Shown here piece by piece: positions 25,401 to 34,699 of a stretch of DNA of 51,061 bases. Under the pieces are notes generated by a model. The model did not search any database and had not been told where the DNA came from. It worked only from the letters and a program-made list of their open reading frames with translations. The stretch is from Mycobacteriaceae bacterium (GTDB lineage Bacteria > Actinomycetota > Actinomycetes > Mycobacteriales > Mycobacteriaceae): contig JAQYQB010000023.1 in the NCBI GenBank assembly GCA_028726465.1, forward strand, positions 1 to 51,061, read 5' to 3'. Position numbers and translations under genes: made by a program. Position 1 is the stretch's first letter, and every line of letters begins with the position of its first letter.

Positions 25401-27468
25401 ACGCGAGAATCGTGAGGCTCCCGCCTATGTGCCGTTCGCGGGGATCGCTCTGGCGGACACGTTCCAGATCAGCGAGGAGGATGACACGCTGGATCTTGAG
25501 GTCTTCAAGGACAACAACGAGCGTATCCAACGTCAGCAGGACGCCCCGATCCACGTGGTGGTCGGTAACCCGCCGTACTCGGTCGGGCAGAGTAACGCGA
25601 ACGACCTCAACGCGAATCTGAAGTACCCGACACTCGACAGTCGAATCCGCGAAACCTATGCCAAGCTTTCCACCGGAGGCCGCAAAGCGCAGCTCTACGA
25701 CTCCTATATGCGAGCATTCCGGTGGGCGACCGACCGTATCGGGGACAAGGGTGTGGTCGCCTTCGTGTCCAACGGCGGATGGATCGACGGCAACACCGCA
25801 GACGGGGTACGGCTGTCCTTCACTGAGGACTTCAACGAGGTCCACGTATTCAACCTGCGCGGAAACATGAGGAATGCGAACTGGCGCGAGGAAGGCGGCC
25901 AAATCTTCAAAGGCGGCTCCCAGACCACGGTCGCGATCACCATCGGGGTCAAGGACCCGCAGGCGACCGGCTGCAGGATCTTCTACCGGGACATCGGTGA
26001 CTACCTGAGCACCGAGGAGAAGCTCGACATCGTCGACCATGCCGCCACCGCACTGGCCGACGATGCCGAATCCCACGGATGGTGGGCCATCACCCCGAAC
26101 AAATACGGAGACTGGGTGTCTCAGCGCCACGAAGAGTTCGAGACGTGGCCAGTCCTCGGATCCAAGAAGCCCGCGGAAGGCACGCCGATTTTCGGTAGAC
26201 ACTCCCTAGGCCTTGCGACTGCACGAGACGCGTGGTGCTACGGGCCTAATAGATCGAAATTGTTAAACAATATCGATCTTTTAGCTACCGCTTACAACCA
26301 AGCCCGAAATGACTTCCACGACTGGGCGGCGTCTGCGGGGCTTCAGAAGCTTACGGAGCGAGTCGTTGACGAGTTCCTCAATGAAAATCCTCAGTACACA
26401 GATCGATCGAAGATCTCCTGGGACAGCAACCTGAAGTCTAACTGCGCGCGTAACAAGAGCATTTCAGTATCTGCTCCATCCATCCAAAAGAGTTTGTACC
26501 GCCCGTTCACTAAGCAGAACGTCTACTACGACACCCATCTGAACCAACGCATTTACCAACTCCCACGGTTGTTCCCCACCCCGTACCACAAGAACATCGG
26601 CTACTACGTAGTCAACCCTGGTTCGGCCAAGCCGTTCAGCACCATCGCCACCAATCTCCTTCCGGATCTCGCGATGTGGGGGTCGAATGCTGGCCAGTTC
26701 TTCTCGCGCTTCACCTGGCAACCCGTCGACGCGCCCGAAGGCGAACTCAACCTCGACATGAATACCACCACCGAAGCCGAGGCGAGCGTCTACGGACAGA
26801 TCGGCGAGGTCGTCGACGGCTACCGACGCGTTGACAACATCACCGACGAGATCAAGACGATCTACCGGGACAGTCTCGGATCTGACGTCACCGGCGACGA
26901 CATCTTCCACTTTGTCTACGCCGTGCTGCACTCCCCCGACTACCGGGAGACGTACAAGACAGACCTGAAGAAGATGCTGCCTCACATCGAGACCCCCGCC
27001 GACCGGGACTTCTTCGACGCCTACGTCTCCGCCGGCAAGGAACTTCTCGACCTCCACGTCAACTACGAGGACGTCGAGCCCTGGCCCGTCGACGTGCAAC
27101 TCAAGAAGAACGCCGACCCCGACGACCCAGATACCTGGAAGGTCACCAAGCCGAAGTGGGCTAAGACCACCGACCCGGAGACCGGCAAGAAGGTCAACGA
27201 CACCACCCGGATGATCTACAACCCCAAGATCACCATCGCCGATATCCCCGCCGAGGCCGAGCGCTACCAGCTCGGCTCCCGCTCGGCGCTAGCGTGGATC
27301 ATCGACCGCTACCAGATTAAGAAGGACAAGGCCTCCGGCATCGTCAATGACCCGAACGACCTCGCTGCTGAAGCCGGGAACCCGCGCTACATCGTGGATC
27401 TGGTTGCCAAGGTCACTCGTGTCGCTATGGAGACGAACCGTATTGTCGACAATCTGCCTCAGCCGTAA
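22437..27468 (+). CDS. Single-chain (type ISP-like) restriction-modification enzyme, frameshifted near the 5' end
   Basis: An intact gene would give about 1676 aa from ATG 22437 (MSSFADSVKALRDLP). One extra C in a C6 tract (22588-22593) shifts the frame, and that reading stops at 22601 after 54 codons; the rest is open to 27468. Domains: Mrr-like PD-(D/E)xK nuclease (GIDLVA ... WAAIQCKFY, near 22620-22685); SF2 helicase/translocase (ACGTGKT near 23045, DEAH near 23425, YMTATPK, SVGRVMRKSEGK); helical coupler; N6-adenine methyltransferase (YTPVEIVDYIL, LDPFTGTGTF near 25215, NPPY near 25568); C-terminal target recognition domain (about 26100-27400). This is the LlaGI/LlaBIII plan: nuclease, translocase, methylase and specificity in one chain. 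Codon use at 26200-26520 is more AT-rich, as variable recognition domains often are. Confidence 0.88.
22588..22593 (+). repeat. C6 homopolymer at the frameshift
   Basis: GACT followed by six C then TTCTTTAAC. With five C the reading frame TCC CCC TTC TTT AAC GGC joins both parts of the gene; with six, a TAA follows at 22599-22601. It is a candidate slip site or a sequencing error. Confidence 0.85.
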
Positions 27469-27700
27469 AACAACGCAGCGCAGGCACGCTCCCTAAAGAG
27501 CACTCCTCAGTGGTCGTGACTGACTGGGGACTTACGGGTGTGGTTCTGGCACACCGCGTACACCGCGGTAAGAAGTTGCGGGTGTAACTGAGGCCTAGCC
27601 GGTTAACCCCGCCGCGCACATTATCGTTTACACCACAGTCTCCCTTCGGTAGGCTCCACATCACATTGTGGTTTCGTGGACGCGAGGAAAGGACGCTGTG

Positions 27701-28837
27701 ATGGTGGAGGCGGCAAAGCGCCGGGTTGGGTACGTGTGGGACACGCTTTATGGCTGGGTGGATACCGGCACCGGCGGGATGGAGGCCGCGGACCCGGCGC
27801 GGGGCCTGCAGCCTATTTCCCACCACGTCGCGCACGCGGATACTAAGCGCCGCTTCCACGAGCTGGTGCAGGTCAGCGCCTTGCGCGAGCACTTGACGCC
27901 GCTGCAGGCGCGGTACGCGAGCGAGGACGAGCTTGCGCGGGTACACACCCGCGAGCACATCGCGGAGATGAAGCGGCAGTCGCAGCTGCTGCGCGGGGGC
28001 GATGCCGGCGACGACGCCAGCCCGTTCGGCCGGGGCGGGTTCGACATCGCGCGCCTGGCCGCCGGCGGGGCGATCCGCACGGTGGAGGCCGTGGTCACCG
28101 GCGAGGTGGATACGGCCTACGGGCTGGTCAACCCGCCGGGCCATCACGCCGAGCGCGCCCGCGGCATGGGCTTTTGCCTGTTCGGCAACGCCTCCGTGGC
28201 GATTGCGCACGCGCGTGAAGTGCACGGGGTTCAGCGCGTGGCGGTGGTGGACTGGGACGTCCACCACGGCAACGGCACCCAGGATATCTGGTGGGACAAC
28301 CCGGAGGTGCTGACCATCTCCATCCACCAGCACAACAGCTTCCCGCCGCGCTCCGGGCACCGGGAGCACAACGGCACCGGCGCAGGTAAGGGCGCGGCGC
28401 TGAATATTCCCTTGCCGCCGGGCAGCGGCAACGCGGTCTACGACCTGGCTTTTGCGGACGTCGTGGTGCCTGCGCTCGAGCGCTTTAACCCCGAGCTCAT
28501 CGTGGTGGCCAGCGGCTTCGACGCCGCCGTCATGGATCCGTTGGCGCAGATGATGGTCACCCAGCGCGGCTTCAAGGCGCTTACCCGCCGGCTTTTAGCG
28601 GCTGCCGATGCCCTCTGCGGCGGCCGGATCGCCTTCCTCCAGGAGGGCGGCTACAGCCCGTACTACCTGCCCGTCTGCGGGCTGGGGGTCATCGAGGAGC
28701 TGACCGGCCGCGAGTCCGGCTTCGGGGACCCGCACGCGGCGAACCTGGACACCAAGGGCGTGGACGATCTCTACGATCACCAGCGCGCCGAGGTCGCCCG
28801 CGCCGCAGCGCTCGTCGAGCAGGTGCCGGCCGGCTAG
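27701..28837 (+). CDS. Class II histone deacetylase-like hydrolase
   Basis: 378 aa; GAGGAAAGGA about 8 nt before ATG 27701. HDAC/acetylpolyamine amidohydrolase fold: NPPGHHAERARGMGFCLFGNASVA holds the catalytic His pair, DWDVHHGNGTQDIW the zinc Asp and His, and GFDAAVMDPLAQM the second zinc Asp, and LQEGGYSPYYLP completes the site. It removes acetyl or similar acyl groups from amines (lysine, polyamines or small amides). No partner genes are adjacent; the 230 nt upstream from the restriction-modification gene hold only its promoter region. The substrate is unknown. Confidence 0.9.
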   Translation: MVEAAKRRVGYVWDTLYGWVDTGTGGMEAADPARGLQPISHHVAHADTKRRFHELVQVSALREHLTPLQARYASEDELARVHTREHIAEMKRQSQLLRGGDAGDDASPFGRGGFDIARLAAGGAIRTVEAVVTGEVDTAYGLVNPPGHHAERARGMGFCLFGNASVAIAHAREVHGVQRVAVVDWDVHHGNGTQDIWWDNPEVLTISIHQHNSFPPRSGHREHNGTGAGKGAALNIPLPPGSGNAVYDLAFADVVVPALERFNPELIVVASGFDAAVMDPLAQMMVTQRGFKALTRRLLAAADALCGGRIAFLQEGGYSPYYLPVCGLGVIEELTGRESGFGDPHAANLDTKGVDDLYDHQRAEVARAAALVEQVPAG

Positions 28838-28981
28838 TGCCCGGGGCGTGTTCCCGGGAGAGTTAACGCGAAGTTTTCTTTTCTGTCATCGTCCCGAGAT
28901 GTTCGGAAATTAGTGTTTCTTCACGTGCGGCTGTGATTGCCCTGTCAGAACCATAACGTCGTCCTTTGCGCGGCGTGGGGA

Positions 28982-29003
28982 CGCGGGCGAGCCACCGCCC
29001 GCG
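28982..29003. promoter_or_regulatory. Hairpin in the phosphatase leader
   Basis: CGCGGGCG-AGCCAC-CGCCCGCG (8-bp stem) about 47 nt before the phosphatase ATG, followed on the plus strand by CACTGTCTCTTTTGTCTC. It could be a weak terminator for the upstream gene or a leader structure. Confidence 0.4.
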
Positions 29004-29049
29004 CACTGTCTCTTTTGTCTCTATTCCGTCTTTGTGAAGGACTCTTCTT

Positions 29050-30612
29050 ATGCGTTTTTCTCTGCGCGCCGGCTCCGTGGCCGTTGCTGCTTCCCTGATT
29101 GCCGCGGGCGTTGCCCCGGCCACCGCCCAGGAATCCAACGGCCCGAAGAACATCATCTACATGATCGGTGACGGCATGGGCTACGGCCACGTCGCCTACA
29201 ACAACCTGTATGAAACCGGCCAGTCCAAGTACCTGGTCGACGGCGAATTCAGCGAAGCCGGCCCGCAGGAGCTGGACGGCGAGTCCGTCCAGGCCTACGA
29301 GGACTTCAACCGCCTGTCCATGTCCACCTACTCCCAGGGCGGTTCCTACGACCCGTCTAAGGCCTGGGCCACCCACGATTACGTGCAGAAGGGCATCATC
29401 ACCGACTCGGCTGCGGCAGGTACCGCCATGGCCACCGGCGTGAAGGTCGAAAACGGCGTCCTGGGTATGTCCAACTACGGCATGGCCCAGAAGAACTTCC
29501 AGGAGACCGCCATGGAGCAGGGCAAGTCCGCCGGCGTGGTTTCCTCCGTACCGTTCTCCCACGCCACCCCGGCCGCCTTCGCCGCCCACAACCAGGACCG
29601 CAACGCCTACGGCGAGATCGCCAAGGAAATGATCGACTCGGATCTCTCCGTCGTCATGGGCGCGGGCCACCCGTTCTTCGACAAGGACGCCCAGCCGACG
29701 GAGACCGGTTCCTTCGGCTACATCAACGAAGCCGACTACAACCGCCTGGCCGAGGGCGAGACCGACTGGGAGTACTTCGACTCCAACGACGGCTTCGCCA
29801 GCCTGGCCGAGGGCAACGTGGAAGAGGGCAAGAAGTACTGGGGCCTGGCTCCGGTCCACTCCACCCTGCAGCAGGAGCGCTCCGGCGAGGGCACCACCCC
29901 GTACTCCGATCCGCAGAACGACGTCGTTGACCTGCCGACCATGACCACCGGCGCCCTGAACGCCCTGGGCCAGGACGAGGACGGCTTCTCCGTGATGATT
30001 GAGGGCGGCGCCATCGACTGGACCGGCCACGCCAACCAGTCCGCCCGCGAGATCGAGGAGATGCAGGACTTCAACGCCTCCGTCGACGCCGCCATCCAGT
30101 GGGTCGAGGAGAACTCCAACTGGGACGAGACCCTGCTCATCGTCACCGCTGACCACGAGACCGGCTACCTGTCCGGTGAGAACGAGCCGGACGAGGGCCG
30201 CTTCAACCAGATGTCCGGCGACGCCGAGTCCCTGCCGAGCCACCAGTGGTACTCCGACGAGCACACCAACCAGCTGGTTCCGTTCTTCTTCAAGGGCGCC
30301 GGCTCCGAGGACATCATCTCCCGCGTCAAGGGCACCGACCCGGTCCGCGGCGACTACATCGACAACACCGACGTCGCCCAGCTGGCCATGAAGAACTGGT
30401 GGTCGGATGGTTCCGGGCAGCCGGGTGATGGCAACCAGGACGACAACGCTGGTGCCTCCCAGGGCAGCTCCAACGCCGCCTCCGGCCTGGCGGGCGCGGG
30501 CATCGTGGCCGCTATCTTCGGCGCCATCTTCGCCGCCGCGCAGGCAGCCGGCATCCTGAAGATTGACTTCTCCCCCATCCAGAAGCTGCTGCGCCAGATC
30601 GGCCTGGCTTAA
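29050..30612 (+). CDS. Secreted alkaline phosphatase, C-terminally anchored
   Basis: 520 aa with AAGGA upstream. Signal peptide 1-26 (ATAQ). Alkaline phosphatase superfamily: metal Asp41 in YMIGDGMGYGH, nucleophile Ser120 in ITDSAAAGTAMATG, EGGAIDWTGHAN (near 318-329) and TADHETGY (near 366-373) as zinc ligands, and a final His in HTNQLVPFF. It releases phosphate from monoesters outside the membrane. After the catalytic domain come a Ser/Asn/Gln linker (about 460-480), a hydrophobic helix (GLAGAGIVAAIFGAIFAAAQ) and the tail IQKLLRQIGLA, resembling the metallophosphatase at 5141. Phosphate regulation is likely from family, but I saw no certain Pho box. Confidence 0.92.
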   Translation: MRFSLRAGSVAVAASLIAAGVAPATAQESNGPKNIIYMIGDGMGYGHVAYNNLYETGQSKYLVDGEFSEAGPQELDGESVQAYEDFNRLSMSTYSQGGSYDPSKAWATHDYVQKGIITDSAAAGTAMATGVKVENGVLGMSNYGMAQKNFQETAMEQGKSAGVVSSVPFSHATPAAFAAHNQDRNAYGEIAKEMIDSDLSVVMGAGHPFFDKDAQPTETGSFGYINEADYNRLAEGETDWEYFDSNDGFASLAEGNVEEGKKYWGLAPVHSTLQQERSGEGTTPYSDPQNDVVDLPTMTTGALNALGQDEDGFSVMIEGGAIDWTGHANQSAREIEEMQDFNASVDAAIQWVEENSNWDETLLIVTADHETGYLSGENEPDEGRFNQMSGDAESLPSHQWYSDEHTNQLVPFFFKGAGSEDIISRVKGTDPVRGDYIDNTDVAQLAMKNWWSDGSGQPGDGNQDDNAGASQGSSNAASGLAGAGIVAAIFGAIFAAAQAAGILKIDFSPIQKLLRQIGLA

Positions 30613-30617
30613 GCTTT

Positions 30618-30661
30618 AAAAAAATTCCCATCGCCTCGCTGGAGGTGATGGGAATTTTTTA
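30618..30661. terminator. Bidirectional terminator
   Basis: AAAAAATTCCCATC.CCTC-GCTG-GAGG.GATGGGAATTTTTT. A-tract and T-tract flank the stem, so it ends both the phosphatase (plus) and dadA (minus). Confidence 0.93.
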
Positions 30662-30696
30662 TGCGCTCTTGCTCGTGCGCGCGCTGCGGGCGCCGC

Positions 30697-31932
30697 TTAG
30701 CGCAGCGGGTCGAACGGGTCCAGGATGGGATCGATAACGCCGGTGGCGATCTGCTTGGCCAGCAGCTTGCCGGAAATCGGGCCGAGCACGACGCCCCACA
30801 TACCGTGGCCGCCGCAGGTGTAGACGTTGGGCACCTGGGTCTGGCCGATAAGCGGCAGGCCGTCCGGGGTGACGGGCCGGGAGCCGACCCACTCGTCCTG
30901 GATGTCGTCCCAGTCGATGCCCTTGAACATCGGGGCGGTGACCTTGATCATGGACTCGATGCGGCCGGGCTGAAAGGCCTCGTCGGGGCCACGGAACTCC
31001 ATGGTGCCGGCGATCTGGAAGCGGCCGCGGGTCGGGGCCGGGGTGCAGGCCACGCGGGTCTCCGGGAGGTAAACCGAGTGCTTGGCCTCCTGCTCCGGCT
31101 TGACGGTGAAGGAATAGCCGCGGCCGGCCTGGACCATGGTGCGCACGCCCAGGGACTTGGCCAGCTTCGGCAGCCAGGCGCCGGTGGCGATGACCACCAC
31201 GTCGGCGGGCTTCCACTCGCCGGTGGCCAGCTGGATGGCCGGCTTGCGGGTGGACTGGACGTCGGTGACCTCCGCGCCGGTGGTAATCGTGCCGCCGCGG
31301 GCGACGAAGGACTCGGCGATGGCCTCGCAGAAGTACTGCGGCTCGATGTAGCGCTGGCCGCCCAGCTTGTAGACGGTCTGGACGCGCTCCGAGAGCATCG
31401 GGGCGTATTCCAGGGCCTGGGTGTGGTTGAGCTTGTCGAAGGGGATCTCCTGGCCGTGGCGGATGGCGCCCTCGACCTCGTCCAAGAAGCCCTTGGCCTG
31501 GTTATCGTTTTCGAAGCCGACGATGAACGGGCCCTCGTGGGTCACGGCGTCGACGCCGCCGTCGATGAGCTCGTCGTAGGCGCCCAGGGCGGCCTTGTCG
31601 ATGGGCGTCAGGGCCGCCATGGTTTTGTCCCAGGAGCGCTGGTTGGCCCGGGCCATGAACTGGGCGACGAAGGCCCACAGCTTCGGGTCGATGCGGGTGG
31701 GCACACTCAGCGCCGCATCTTTGTCGAACAGCGCGGTGGGGCCGTAGCCCCACAGGCTAGAATTGGACAGCGGGATGGTCTTGCCCGGCGCCAGCCAGCC
31801 GGCGTTGCCCCAGGACGCGCCGGCGGCGACGCCGATCTTGTCCACGATTTCCACGTCGTAGCCGTGTTCCTGCAGGTACCACGCCGTCGACAGGCCGGTC
31901 ATGCCGGCGCCTACCACAATAGCCTTAGTCAT
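30697..31932 (-). CDS. dadA: D-amino acid dehydrogenase (FAD-dependent)
   Basis: 411 aa, start at 31932 (MTKAIVVGAGMTGLSTAWYL) with AGGAGGAG 5 nt upstream. N-terminal Rossmann FAD site VGAGMTGLS; DAAO/DadA family body with GASWGNAGWL and the C-terminal FAD motif GSRPVTPDGLPLIGQT ... TCGGHGMWGVVLGP. It oxidises D-amino acids (typically D-Ala from cell-wall turnover) to 2-oxo acids, passing electrons to the membrane chain. It is divergent from an Lrp/AsnC regulator, a common pairing for dadA. Glycine or sarcosine oxidase relatives cannot be excluded. Confidence 0.87.
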   Translation of the reverse strand: MTKAIVVGAGMTGLSTAWYLQEHGYDVEIVDKIGVAAGASWGNAGWLAPGKTIPLSNSSLWGYGPTALFDKDAALSVPTRIDPKLWAFVAQFMARANQRSWDKTMAALTPIDKAALGAYDELIDGGVDAVTHEGPFIVGFENDNQAKGFLDEVEGAIRHGQEIPFDKLNHTQALEYAPMLSERVQTVYKLGGQRYIEPQYFCEAIAESFVARGGTITTGAEVTDVQSTRKPAIQLATGEWKPADVVVIATGAWLPKLAKSLGVRTMVQAGRGYSFTVKPEQEAKHSVYLPETRVACTPAPTRGRFQIAGTMEFRGPDEAFQPGRIESMIKVTAPMFKGIDWDDIQDEWVGSRPVTPDGLPLIGQTQVPNVYTCGGHGMWGVVLGPISGKLLAKQIATGVIDPILDPFDPLR

Positions 31933-32064
31933 GTGCTCCTCCTCACAGATGATTTGAATACCTATATCATCCACGGAGGATAGAGTGGGCGGGTATACAT
32001 TGGCGGGATCCCCCAGAATCCGCCCGATTTTGCAAGCATCCCCCACCGCGGAGAACAAAACCCC
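31933..32064. promoter_or_regulatory. Divergent dadA/lrp promoter region
   Basis: 132 nt holding the dadA Shine-Dalgarno sequence, an AT-rich core (GATTTGAATACCTATATCATCC), a GTATAC palindrome and ATCC...GGAT half-sites near 31968-31980. It is the likely binding zone for the Lrp-type protein encoded to the right. Confidence 0.5.
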
Positions 32065-32505
32065 ATGCAGCTGGATCAGATTGAGGCGGCCATCTGCCGC
32101 GAATTGGCTTCCGATGCCCGCCTACCCATCTCCGAACTCGCCCACCGCATCAACGTCAGCGAGTCCACCGCCCACCGCCGGCTGAACTCGCTCATCGCCC
32201 GCGGGGTCATCACCGGCTTTTCCGCACACGTGGACCCGGCGGCCCTGGGACTGGGCACGGAGGCGCTCATCCACATCCGCCTCCACCCCGGAGCCCGCGG
32301 CGCCCTGCGAGACTTCTACCACTACCTGCTGGAGCTAGAGCCGGTGCGCCACGTCTTCTTCGTGGCCGGCAACCAGGACTTTGTGGCGCACGTGCAGCTG
32401 GCCAGCGCGGCCGGCCTGCGCGATTTCATCTCGGACGTGGTCAGCGCACGCCCCGAGGTGGCCTCCACCAACACCTCCCTGGTCTTCGACCACCGGGCGG
32501 GCTAG
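32065..32505 (+). CDS. Lrp/AsnC-family regulator
   Basis: 146 aa. N-terminal winged HTH (ICRELASDARLPISELAHRINVSESTAHRRLNSL in two helices), linker, then an RAM/AsnC ligand domain (EALIHIRLHPGARGALRDFYHYLLE ... HVFFVAGNQDFVAHVQLA). Because it is divergent from dadA, it probably activates dadA in response to D- or L-alanine, as DadR does elsewhere. Its stop overlaps the convergent 32502 gene by 4 nt. Confidence 0.88.
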   Translation: MQLDQIEAAICRELASDARLPISELAHRINVSESTAHRRLNSLIARGVITGFSAHVDPAALGLGTEALIHIRLHPGARGALRDFYHYLLELEPVRHVFFVAGNQDFVAHVQLASAAGLRDFISDVVSARPEVASTNTSLVFDHRAG

Positions 32506-33191
32506 CCGTCCTCGCGCTTCGGCTTCGTCAGATCCTCCAGCGTGGGCAGGCCCAGCGCCTCGAGGATGCCGGCCAGGGCCGTAATATCGGCCTCCAGCTG
32601 GTCCAAGCGCGCGGCCTGGTTCTCGCTGAGCTTGCCGCACAGGGCCTTCAGCCGCGGGTAGCGGCCGGCCAGCAGGGTGCCCCAGTAGATGCGCAGGTCC
32701 AGGATCTCCTGGTTACCCGGCACCGGTTCGCCGTTGTGGAAGGCGACGATATCGCGCAGCTGCTCCTCCAACATGGACAGGTCCATGTCGGCGCCGGGCA
32801 GGCCGGCATCGTGAGCATAGGCGTTAACCCCGGTGGGCCGCGGCGGGTCCTCGGCGCGGTAGAAACGGTCCAGGGTCATGGCCTCGCGGGCCAGGACCGG
32901 GTCGTTGACAGGCAGGCGCGGGGCATCGTCCTCGCCCAGCAGCTGCCCGCGGCTTATCCGGATGAAGGTGCGCTGGTCCTCCATGCCCGGGCGGGTGCAC
33001 TGCAGGCCCACGCCGAAGGACTCCAGGTCCTCGGCCTGGAACATGTAGCCCAGGTAGCGGGCGCGCGGGTTGATCTCGAAGTCGTCCGGGGTGGCGCCCG
33101 GCAGGCGGAAGTCGACCTCGTGGAGGTAGTCGCGCACGCGCTGCTGCTGCTCGGGGCTTAGGAAAATGTCTTGGTATAACGCTCGTGACAT
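32502..33191 (-). CDS. Uncharacterised protein linked to the molybdopterin oxidoreductase
   Basis: 229 aa, soluble, acidic, with AAGGAGGA before the ATG; the Shine-Dalgarno sequence overlaps the stop of the upstream gene, so expression is coupled. I recognise no family. Visible features: N-terminal LYQDIFLSPEQQQRVRDYLHEVDFRLPG, a central TFIRISRGQLLG, and a C-terminal coiled segment (KLSENQAARLDQLEADITALAGILEALG). It has two Cys and no TM or signal peptide. As the third gene of the unit it may be a maturation factor or cytoplasmic partner of the oxidoreductase; inference. Confidence 0.7.
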   Translation of the reverse strand: MSRALYQDIFLSPEQQQRVRDYLHEVDFRLPGATPDDFEINPRARYLGYMFQAEDLESFGVGLQCTRPGMEDQRTFIRISRGQLLGEDDAPRLPVNDPVLAREAMTLDRFYRAEDPPRPTGVNAYAHDAGLPGADMDLSMLEEQLRDIVAFHNGEPVPGNQEILDLRIYWGTLLAGRYPRLKALCGKLSENQAARLDQLEADITALAGILEALGLPTLEDLTKPKREDG

Positions 33192-33203
33192 GGTGTGTCC
33201 TCC

Positions 33204-34697
33204 TTAGAGCATCTGCAGGCGGTCGTAGGAATCGGTGTCCTCGAAGAAGCCGCCCATCCCGTTGCCGATGATGTCGAAGCGGTTGACCACCTCGATCCGG
33301 TCCAGCCACTTCGCCGAGCGGAAACCGGTGGAGGTCTCCAGGCGCAGGCGCATGGGCGCGCCGTTCTTGATGGGGATCTCGTCGCCGTCGTAGCCAATGG
33401 CGATCAGCGACTGCGGCTGGCGGGCCTCCTCCATGGGCATGGACTCGTAGTAGTAGGAACCGTTGTAGTTATCGTCGTCGCGGGTCATGTTCTGGAAGCT
33501 GTGGACCACCACGTCGCTGGCCCCGTCCAGCGGGCCGGCCAGGTCGAGCAGCTTGTACAGCGGCACGCCGTCCCACTTGCCCACCGAGGAAAAGCCCTGC
33601 ACGCAGTGGTGGACGGTGTTCTGCGAGTGCCCGTCGGCGATCTTGCGGATATCCGCCATGGTCAGACGCATGGGCTTTTCGACGAATCCGCCGATTTCCA
33701 GCACGTAGTCATCCTCGTAGTCGTTGCAGACCAGGGACATATAGGCCTCCGTTGACGGCGGCATGCCCGAGGCGCGGTGGTGCGGCGCCTTGGTGATCTC
33801 GGCATCGCTGTAGGCGTTCTGGCGCGAGGGCAGCTTGCGCAGCGCGCGCGTGAGCGGGCGGACCACCACGTTGTGCAGGCGCTCGATGACCTTCGGGCGC
33901 TCCAGCGAGGTCTTCGTGGCCCAGACGTGGAAGGCGACGATGCCGACCAGGCCCAGGGTGAAGATCACGCCGCCGGCGATCGGGTTCTCCGCGTGGCCGA
34001 AGACCATCTTGGAGACCTCGTGGCCGTAGCCGTGCAGCACCACCATCGCGACGTGGACGACGATGAAGACCACGTAGGCGATAAGGCCCCAGAAGTGCAG
34101 GGTGCGGATGACCTGGCGGCCGCCCATCAGCTTGGAAATGCGCGGGAAGTGGTTGTTGATGGCCGGCGACTGGAAGGCGCCGGTGATGATCATCCACAGC
34201 GGGAGGATGAGCACCACGAAGCCGTAGGACAGCTGCTGGATGGCGTTGAAGGGGTAGCCGTCCATCGCCGGCGGGATCTGGAAGGCCAGGTAGTGGATGA
34301 GATCGTCCCAGGCCTGGGCGAAAACACCCCAGTCCTCCGGCCAGTAGCGGCGCCACTGCCCGGTGACCAGTAGCAGGCCCCAGTAGATGACCATCAGCAG
34401 CACCCAGCCCATCACGCTGATGAAGTGCCAGTAGCGGCCCTGGCCCAGGGCGCCGTAGCCCGGCAGCGAGATGATCGGGGAATAGTCGTCATACTCGCCG
34501 GAGACCGGGAAGTACTTGCGCTTGCGCTTTTGCTTAATGGAAAACTGCGCCCACTGCCCGCCCAGCGGGGTGTGCACGGAGCGGTGCAGCTTGGGGAAGG
34601 TGCCCAGGATTTCGATGCCGCTGCGGATAAACAGCGTCACGAACAAGATGTTGACGAAGTGCTCGACGCGGAGCCAGACCGGAAATTCTTCTAACAT
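33204..34697 (-). CDS. Cytochrome b561-like / molybdopterin (sulfite-oxidase fold) fusion oxidoreductase
   Basis: 497 aa. The N-terminal half (about 1-290) is a membrane cytochrome b: helices with heme-ligand His candidates in VEHFVNILFVTLF, RYWHFISVMGWVLL, RTLHFWGLIAYVV and VVHVAMVVLHG. The C-terminal half (about 330-490) is a sulfite oxidase-type Mo domain: SLVCNDYEDDYVLEIGGFVEKP, then HHCVQGFSSVGKWDGVPLYKLLDLAG, where the Cys is the expected Mo ligand, and PMRLRLETSTGFRSAKWLDRIEVV. This mimics YedY/YedZ (MsrPQ) in one chain with the order reversed. There is no Tat signal. The substrate is unknown; S-oxide repair or another oxyanion/oxide reduction are possibilities. Confidence 0.82.
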   Translation of the reverse strand: MLEEFPVWLRVEHFVNILFVTLFIRSGIEILGTFPKLHRSVHTPLGGQWAQFSIKQKRKRKYFPVSGEYDDYSPIISLPGYGALGQGRYWHFISVMGWVLLMVIYWGLLLVTGQWRRYWPEDWGVFAQAWDDLIHYLAFQIPPAMDGYPFNAIQQLSYGFVVLILPLWMIITGAFQSPAINNHFPRISKLMGGRQVIRTLHFWGLIAYVVFIVVHVAMVVLHGYGHEVSKMVFGHAENPIAGGVIFTLGLVGIVAFHVWATKTSLERPKVIERLHNVVVRPLTRALRKLPSRQNAYSDAEITKAPHHRASGMPPSTEAYMSLVCNDYEDDYVLEIGGFVEKPMRLTMADIRKIADGHSQNTVHHCVQGFSSVGKWDGVPLYKLLDLAGPLDGASDVVVHSFQNMTRDDDNYNGSYYYESMPMEEARQPQSLIAIGYDGDEIPIKNGAPMRLRLETSTGFRSAKWLDRIEVVNRFDIIGNGMGGFFEDTDSYDRLQML

Positions 34698-34699
34698 GA

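Noticed and set aside
28838-29049. Pho box upstream of the alkaline phosphatase
   Set aside because: I could not identify clear phased repeats; a motif scan would be needed before claiming PhoR control.
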